Shown: in pieces, positions 9,641-18,100 of the stretch | Layout: each line of letters begins with the position of its first letter | Numbering within the stretch: the first letter of the stretch is position 1 | From: Ichthyophonus hoferi | Lineage: Eukaryota; Opisthokonta; Ichthyosporea; Ichthyophonida; Ichthyophonidae | Assembly (NCBI GenBank): GCA_002751075.1 | Contig: NAOQ01000066.1 | Location: 113,122-134,893, forward strand | Direction of reading: 5' to 3' | DNA: 21,772 bases | Position numbers and translations under genes: made by a program | The notes under the pieces: generated by a model | The model's database searches: none | The model's input: only the letters and a program-made list of their open reading frames with translations | Told to the model about the DNA's origin: nothing

Positions 9641-9850
9641 TTAGGGTTCTATATGTCTCTGTGGTTTTTCTTTTTCTTTTACCATATCCTTTTCATTTTC
9701 ATTGACTACATCCTTTTCGTTTTCATTTGCCACATCTTTGGCCTTAGCCTCTTCAAATACAAATGCACCTTTCTCTCCTTGAAGGCAAGTATTCGGAGTA
9801 GAATATTCCAACCAGTATTTACGATAAGCATTTTCATTTGTCATATCCCA
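9641..9850 (-). CDS. GT8 gene last exon: KPW end and charged repeat tail
   Basis: Acceptor tctcctcattgtggtgcag with a taactaat branch site about 30 bases upstream; phase 0. The first codon, TGG, completes the family's KPW motif begun in the previous exon. It continues DMTNENAYRKYWLEY, then a Lys/Glu/Asn-rich tail with three 8-residue repeats, and stops at TAA (9641-9643). Confidence 0.93.
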   Translation of the reverse strand, partial: WDMTNENAYRKYWLEYSTPNTCLQGEKGAFVFEEAKAKDVANENEKDVVNENEKDMVKEKEKPQRHIEP

Positions 9851-10222
9851 CTGCACCACAATGAGGAGACAGACAAAATTAGTTATATGGGAATAGATGT
9901 ATACGCTAACATAATAAGGGATCCACAGGTGATAAAAATTGTGCATAACTATATCATTATACAATTGTATTGCTATACTATATCAATACGTTATTATATT
10001 ATTATACCATTCCAAACATTACCATAACTAAGTACTATCTCGAACTATGTATAAAGTCAAAAACATTGAGATGGCCTGGTAGATTAGGTTTACTCAAGTC
10101 TTAACAAATAAAAATGAATAATATTCTATATCTATATATGTCTTTGTTTTAGTGGCATACTCCACTGCCCAGCTATTATCTTAATATCCTCCTTGTCAGG
10201 CATACATACAGCAAACAGCAAC

Positions 10223-10309
<87 letters not shown>

Positions 10310-10903
10310 NNNNNNNNNNNNNNNNNNNNNNNNNNNNNNNNNNNNNNNNNNNNNNNNNNNNNNNNNNNNNNNNNNNNNNNNNNNNNNNNNNNNNNNNNNN
10401 NNNNNNNNNNNNNNNNNNNNNNNNNNNNNNNNNNNNNNNNNNNNNNNNNNNNNNNNNNNNNNNNNNNNNNNNNNNNNNNNNNNNNNNNNNNNNNNNNNNN
10501 NNNNNNNNNNNNNNNNNNNNNNNNNNNNNNNNNNNNNNNNNNNNNNNNNNNNNNNNNNNNNNNNNNNNNNNNNNNNNNNNNNNNNNNNNNNNNNNNNNNN
10601 NNNNNNNNNNNNNNNNNNNNNNNNNNNNNNNNNNNNNNNNNNNNNNNNNNNNNNNNNNNNNNNNNNNNNNNNNNNNNNNNNNNNNNNNNNNNNNNNNNNN
10701 NNNNNNNNNNNNNNNNNNNNNNNNNNNNNNNNNNNNNNNNNNNNNNNNNNNNNNNNNNNNNNNNNNNNNNNNNNNNNNNNNNNNNNNNNNNNNNNNNNNN
10801 NNNNNNNNNNNNNNNNNNNNNNNNNNNNNNNNNNNNNNNNNNNNNNNNNNNNNNNNNNNNNNNNNNNNNNNNNNNNNNNNNNNNNNNNNNNNNNNNNNNN
10901 NNN

Positions 10904-10972
<69 letters not shown>

Positions 10973-11286
10973 TAATAATAATCAAAACAATAGTAGGAAA
11001 CATGACAACAACAACAACAGCAACACTAACCGGTTTGTTCTTCCCACTCCAGTGAAGGATAAACGAGTCCGACAAAACCTCCTCTGGTATCTTTGCCCAA
11101 CCCAACCCATCTAGATTCCACTTCTTATCCACTACACCTGTGCGCCCTATACTGCACATCCATACAATCTGCGTATGGAAATGTATGGTTACAGATCATT
11201 TACAGTGCATTGTATCATAAGTAAGTAAGTAAGTAAGGAAAGAAATAAGCAAGAAAGTAAATAAGTAAGAAAGTAAGTCAGTAATA

Positions 11287-11326
<40 letters not shown>

Positions 11327-14300
11327 TATATATGTATGTATGCAAGTAAGTAAATAGGTAAGCAAGTAAGTAAATAAGTAAGTAAATAAGTAAGTAAGTA
11401 AGCAAGTAAGTAAACAAGCATGTAAGTATGTATGTATGCATGTAAGCAAGTAAGTAAATAAGTAAGTAAGTAAGTAAATAAGTAAGTAAATAAGCAAGTA
11501 AGTAAGTAAGCAAGTAAACAAGTAAGTACGTATGTATGTAAGCAAGCAAGCAAGTAAGTAATTAAGTAAGTATACAAGTAGGTAAATAAGCAAGTAAGTA
11601 AGTATGTATGTAGTAGCAGGTAGAGGGGAAAAGACATATAGCAAGATAGGGATAATACGGAAAAAAATAGAAGGGTAAAGGAATGAAAGAAATACTACAA
11701 ATAGCTAGAGGAAGAAAGAGATCGAGTAATATCAAGATAAAAAGGATACTGCATAAAAGAATAAAAGACATGAAGGTAGAGGTAGGGTATAATATGGTAT
11801 ATGATGGTATATTCCAATATGGTATGAAATAGTATGGTATGGTATAGTATGGTAGGGTACCGGCTGAGTGCCGAAGTCCCATAGTTTCTCCTTAAGTGTT
11901 TCCTTCATCCAGAATTCAGCCTCTGAGGTTAGTAGATGCTGCTGCCACCTGTTAAGGTCTATAACCATTACACCTATAGAAAGGTTGTTAGTTTGCTGTA
12001 GTATGCATATTGCTTATAGAGGTGAAGTATTATGAATATGTTATACATATACGTATGCAAAGAAATAAATATAGAAAATTACCACCAAAATAAATAACCA
12101 TATAAATAAATAAATACATAAACATACATACATAAAAGTAACTGTGTAATATGCAACATAAATATAGCACACAACAAACACGCCTAGTCCTAATCTCTCC
12201 AGCATAAACCATTTTTAACATACGTACCGGCATTAAATTGAATCATAGTATCTTCGTAGAAATCATTTCCATGTCGGTATACAAACAGGTCGTGGACCTA
12301 CATAACATAGGGCATACAAATTCAGACAACCCTGTATTTTTTATATATGTTTCTTTCATTTTAAGCTTTACATTTTGTAGTAAAACTATCTTTTATCCCT
12401 TGCCATCCAAATTTGTTTTTGAATTTTCGTTTAATAGGTCAAAAATATCTTTTTATGCCATTAATCACAACTTAATCAAACACTTCAGTAATTATTCCCC
12501 ATTTTTCAACAGAAAAAAATAAATTGAAAGAGATGATTAAAGGAATGTGGAAACACAAAGGTCCGTTAAAATAGTCAAATTTTAAATAAATCTAAAGTGT
12601 AAACAAAATATTACTTGAGAATAATTCTTCATTATACTAAAAGCAATAATATAATAATCACATACGACAAGATTGTATACCAGTAACTGATTTTTTATAA
12701 TGAAGGAATATAGGTCCATAATTCAATGTTAATATTTCTATATATTTCTATATATAATTTTTGCTGTTTGAAATATAGTCATCAAAATAAATAAATAAAT
12801 AGACTAATCAAATCCTTCCAATAAACAAGTAAGCCAACTCAAGATCAGTTTATAATTATAATAAAAATTAAACAGTTATCAAAAGGTATATTTTCTGCAC
12901 CTAAACATATTAATACAACATAATATTTAATAAAATAATTTGAAGAAAATTTTTTTCCCTCTCAAATATAACAATCTACACACGTGCACATATAGATACA
13001 TTATATTAAAATAAAAATACATTTATAATTTTAATATTTACAGGTAATAATATAAATTATAAATACAACATTCCAATTGAAATAATCATTAACTATAAAT
13101 AAAATATCGGTTTTAAATAAATATATATATATATTAAAAAAGATCACAGCACGTGGTATTCCTGTACACAGATATATTATATTAAAATTATAAATGCAAC
13201 ATTCCAATCAAAACAATCACAATAATCATTAACTATAAATAAAATATGGGTTTTAACTATCTACATAAAAAATTTAAAAAATATTACAGCACGTGGTATT
13301 CCCGTACACTGACCTTTTTTTTCATTTGACGGGAATCTCTAGGTGCGACTTGGAAAACATGTGATCGGTGCTCAATAAAACCTTTATTGGCTTCCTCAGC
13401 CAATAACAATAGATCTCCTCGCACCACTAAGTATATAATAGCATATATAATTGGATAGATATATAAATATATTGATAGGTAAGTTATAATTGGTTTATAT
13501 GAGTATGTCCTCCACCCTATCCAATCAGTACACTTTTAATTATATATATATACATACTAACGTACACCACTGTACTTAATGGTATTTTAAAGTATTTTAA
13601 CCAATATGTATAGTTGGTTATAAAATTATATTTTAATTTAAGCGGGTGACTGATATATACAAAACTGAAAAGAAGCATTTTGGCACAGTACAAAGAGGTA
13701 TATACAAAATATAACATACGTGTTTGATAGGATGATATATCTTTAAAATAAATCGGTTAACAAAGGAGTGTAAATCGAAGGAGTGGCCAATAAGAAAGAA
13801 AAAAGAAATATAGACACAGAGATAATTGAAAAGCAAGAGAACGCATGCATAAAGCAAAAAGAAAAAAAGCAGGAAGTAGGGAAAAAATATATAACACAAT
13901 ATAATACAATACAATATAGTATAAAATCATCTAGTAAAAGGCAATATAATATAAATAATATAATCTAGTGAAGGATAATAAAATATAATAAAAAATAAAG
14001 TAAAGTAGTAATATGGGATGTAGTATAATATAATCTAGTAAAAAAAAAAGGAGCCAGTGAGATAACAGACCCGTATCTACATCTAGGTAGATGACGCGCC
14101 TAATGCCGCGTAAGAGGGTTGGAAGATAAAATCGCGCATAGTTAAATGGTGAGCCAAGGTTGCCAGTTATCTCTTTGTTTGTATGTACTTTATACATGCC
14201 TGAGGACCCAGGTGGTAATCATTAAATATAAATATTAGTATAGTATAGTATAGTATAGTATAGTATAGTAGAGTATGGTATAGTAAAGTATAGTATGGTA

Positions 14301-14696
14301 TAGTAAAGTATAGTATAGTATAGTATAGTATAGTATAGTATAGCATAGTAAATTATAGTAAAATATAGTATAGTATGGTATAGAATAGTAAGGTATAGTA
14401 GAGTATATTATAGTATGGTACAGTATAATATGGTATGATATAGTATAGTATATAGTATAGAATGGTAAGGTATAGTATAGTACAGTATAGTATAGTATAG
14501 CAGTTACTAGGTTATTAGGCTATAGGATAAGATGTGATGAATTAGAATGTGGTGAAGTATGATATGATTTGGCATGGTATGTTATGATATGGTATGATAT
14601 GGTATGATATATAAGGGGAATAAAAGATATAAGATGTAACTACATGACAATAAAACAAGGTTATATATATATACATGCACACATATAAACACACAT

Positions 14697-14734
<38 letters not shown>

Positions 14735-15115
14735 TAAATTACAGCATAGTATAGATAGTATAGTATACTGCATGATTTGGTGTTATGGTTATTATTTAAC
14801 ATTACATTACAGTAGATTGTATTGTATTGCATCACATGGACTAATGGCATAGTAATGTGTTTATATTAATTCGTTATAATACATTACAAGGAATAAGTAT
14901 AGCTACATCACACACACACACACATATATATATAATAACTACATACCTTCAACTATTTTAGTATCAAAGGTGTAAATATTAACTTGGTGGACCTCATCGG
15001 TGGAATTTGAGCTAACAGCATCTATGCCATGACATTTTAGACGGACTTCTATCTCTTTCTTCTTACTAGCATTAGTTATTATGTGGATCCGAATGAGCTC
15101 TGGATTGGCCTGATA

Positions 15116-15146
<31 letters not shown>

Positions 15147-18100
15147 GAGAGAGATAAAATGAGAGAGAAAATCCAGAAAAATTAAAGGAGAGAATAAAAA
15201 AGAGAAGATTGAGTAAATAATAAGAGGGAGAGCCGTGGTTAAAAGAGTTTTCCACACGACTTCGGTACTGGAATAATACTTTGACATTTACATAATATAT
15301 ACATATGTATATCTTCAATAATATTATGTAAGCATATATACTGTATAAATAGAAGAATACAAATAATCATCCAAGACAAGACAATTATTATATTAATGTA
15401 ATAACCACTAAATGATTATACAGAATAAAGTAAACCTAGAAGAAAGAATCATATACAGTTAAATAAAGCATCTGTAAAAGCCAAAACAACAGTAACAACA
15501 GTACTAATAATAAACACATAAACCACAGTTAAAAAAACCTTTGAAAACGAGAGAGAAAGTTAATAAAAAAAGTCACTTGCATATCACATTATATTGACAC
15601 AGTATTTTACACTAAGCACCTAGACTATTTGGCAGCATATTTTCACTCTTTCAATCCATACATATACATACAGTATTCTTCAATATGGACGTTATCAGTA
15701 CATCCAACCCAGTAGCATGATCCTCGTCAGTACAGATCACAACATGGGCCATCTCCTTTAAAGCCACTGGATTCTCTTTTATCTTTTCTTCCTCGCTAGG
15801 CTCAGGTTCAGTTGCAGTTATGGATACACAGGACTCAGGGGACTTCTTTATGTACCCCTCGTCGCATACACAGCTATATATGCCAGTCTCCTTATAGACG
15901 CAGTGACTATAGGGCTGGCAGTGATGCATCTCCCTATGAAGGCAGAAATTTATATTCTCTATAGGAATGTATTAGTAGAAATTTGCATCCTCTATAAGTC
16001 TGTATTATATGTATTAGTACAATTAAAGGACAAAAAAAGGTGAAAAGGTCTTATGAGTAACGAGAAAAAATAGTATGTTTGAGTATAGTATTTACTGAGT
16101 TATAATAGAATGTGGTAAGATATAAAACATAACAGGATATAATAAGATATAGTAAGATATAGGAAGGTATAATAAGACATAATAAGACATAAAACATAAT
16201 AAGGTATAATAAGATATAAGGTACAATAAGATATATCATATATTAAGGTTATATGAGAGGGACTAGAATAATTAAGGTGTGACAACATTTAAAACAGAGA
16301 GGAAAAAAAGAAAAAAAAAGAGAGTCAAATTGCCAAGAAAAACGAAGAAAAACAACAAAAAACAAAAACAAAACAAAACAAGCAAATATAAGCACTACAG
16401 TGAATAGGAAGGATTAGAATAGAGATATGTACCTGCAATATAGAGACCGTTGTCCTCAGTGAAATTCACCTTGGGGCTAGAAGGAAACTCATCCCATTTA
16501 TTAAAGGGAAGCACTCCTACAAGAACATGCCCATCGCTGTTGAACCCAGCACATTTAGGATCTGTATGGTAGGTAGGTCACATCACCCATTTAGTATAAG
16601 TATACAAGGATACCTTATATTGTAATATTATAATCTTATAATCTTATATATTGTTAATAGATCGAGTTTACTTTGTAGGGATACACCACTGTAAAGACAG
16701 CTATATACCTAGGTTCCATCATATATATACATACATACATACATACATACATACATACCCACTTTAAGTATACAAGGATACCTTATATTGTAATATTAAA
16801 ATCTTATAATCTTAGATATTGTTAATAGATCGAGGCAGTCCCATACCTAATATAGACTTGTTTGATTTGTTTTTTTCCTTCACAAATTGTGTTTTTTAAG
16901 ATAACATATTTTATTATAAATATACCTAATATATAGAATATAAGCGTACTTTATAACCATCACATAGATTATTACTCCAGACGTATATATATAAACATAC
17001 TACAAACAGCTTACTATAATATACCAGACCATACGATGTACAAAGAAAAGATATCAAGTCTTACCACAACCGTCTATGTATATATACTATACTATACTAT
17101 ACTATACCTTACTATATACATAATACAAGCGACGAGAGTAAGGTAATAATTAGGGCAGTCCACTACTATATCAAAAGCTTCAACAGCTTAACAAACTATA
17201 GTACGCATATAATACAAACTTGAACCATTTCCCTCTTACAATTGTATGCATAATCTCAGGGTGACTTACGTTTATTGCAAAGGTTAGTGAGTGACTCCAG
17301 GGTGACGTTGTGGGTCAATATACCAAGGAGGAGTCTCATAGGTTCGATGGAATATTTATTGGGGAAAAACTATTGGATCCCCAGGTTTATATTAATTTAT
17401 CACCATTAAAACTATTGGGTCCCCATGTTTATATTAATTAATCACTATTAAACTATTATACTACTATGCCATTACACTATTGTACTAGTTTAAGGAAGTT
17501 GCAATATTCAAGACAAAGGAACAGTAGCATCTATAGACGTGTTTGAAATGTCACACACAGATATTCCATCACCTAACTATAAACATTTCAACCACAGTAA
17601 CCTATATATATTCCCATAGCACATAAATATATATACATATATACTTAGCTTTGTCATATTAATATAGTCATTTCAAAATATATGCTAAGCTAATTTTATT
17701 ACAATCCTCACGTTAGTCTAGAATAATTTTGAGTTAAAATCTACCTACTCGCTCCCATAAACATGAATTACATGTCCAAAAACAACTGACTATTGGGTGC
17801 ATGCTTTAATAATTGATTCTAAACTGTTCATTTTGTTTTAGGATCAAGCATTAATAATAATTATTTACCATTATAACTATAAATAAGACGTACTAGAAAA
17901 CACAACAATTTATGATGAATTACATAGCTGAGTGGTAATTACACCATTCATACACATAATACGATAAAAAATAGTTGAGCAAAGCCAAAATAATATCATA
18001 TCCATGCTATCATAAAATTATTGATAAGTAGGATAATAAAAAAACATTAAGTATCTTACCTCTCCCGTTATCCCACCGCTACCTTCGTTTTATAGTATAA

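Larger units (their letters stand above)
9851..11030 (-). other. GT8 gene intron with AAT array and assembly gap
   Basis: Intron between exons 9641-9850 and 11031-11168. Apart from the AAT array it is AT-rich and shows no exon. Its real length is unknown because of the gap. Confidence 0.8.
11169..11860 (-). other. GT8 gene intron with AAGT and ATGGT arrays
   Basis: About 0.7 kb, almost entirely repeats: a long AAGT array, a purine-rich (plus strand) stretch at about 11613-11785, and an ATGGT array reaching the splice donor. Long Tyr/Leu/Thr-repeat reading frames here are products of the repeat. Confidence 0.85.
14200..14946 (-). other. GT8 gene intron with TATAG, TA and CA arrays
   Basis: About 0.75 kb, largely simple repeat. 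No exon seen. Confidence 0.85.

Noticed and set aside
10176-11159. 327-codon minus-strand frame
   Set aside because: Runs through the N gap and AAT repeat. Only its first part, the exon 11031-11168, is real.
11189-11644. Long minus-strand frames rich in Tyr-Leu-Leu-Thr
   Set aside because: Pure translation of the AAGT microsatellite in three frames, inside an intron.
18053-18090. Possible exon ending at gtaaga in the intron upstream of 17270
   Set aside because: No acceptor gives an open frame with phases matching either neighbour.
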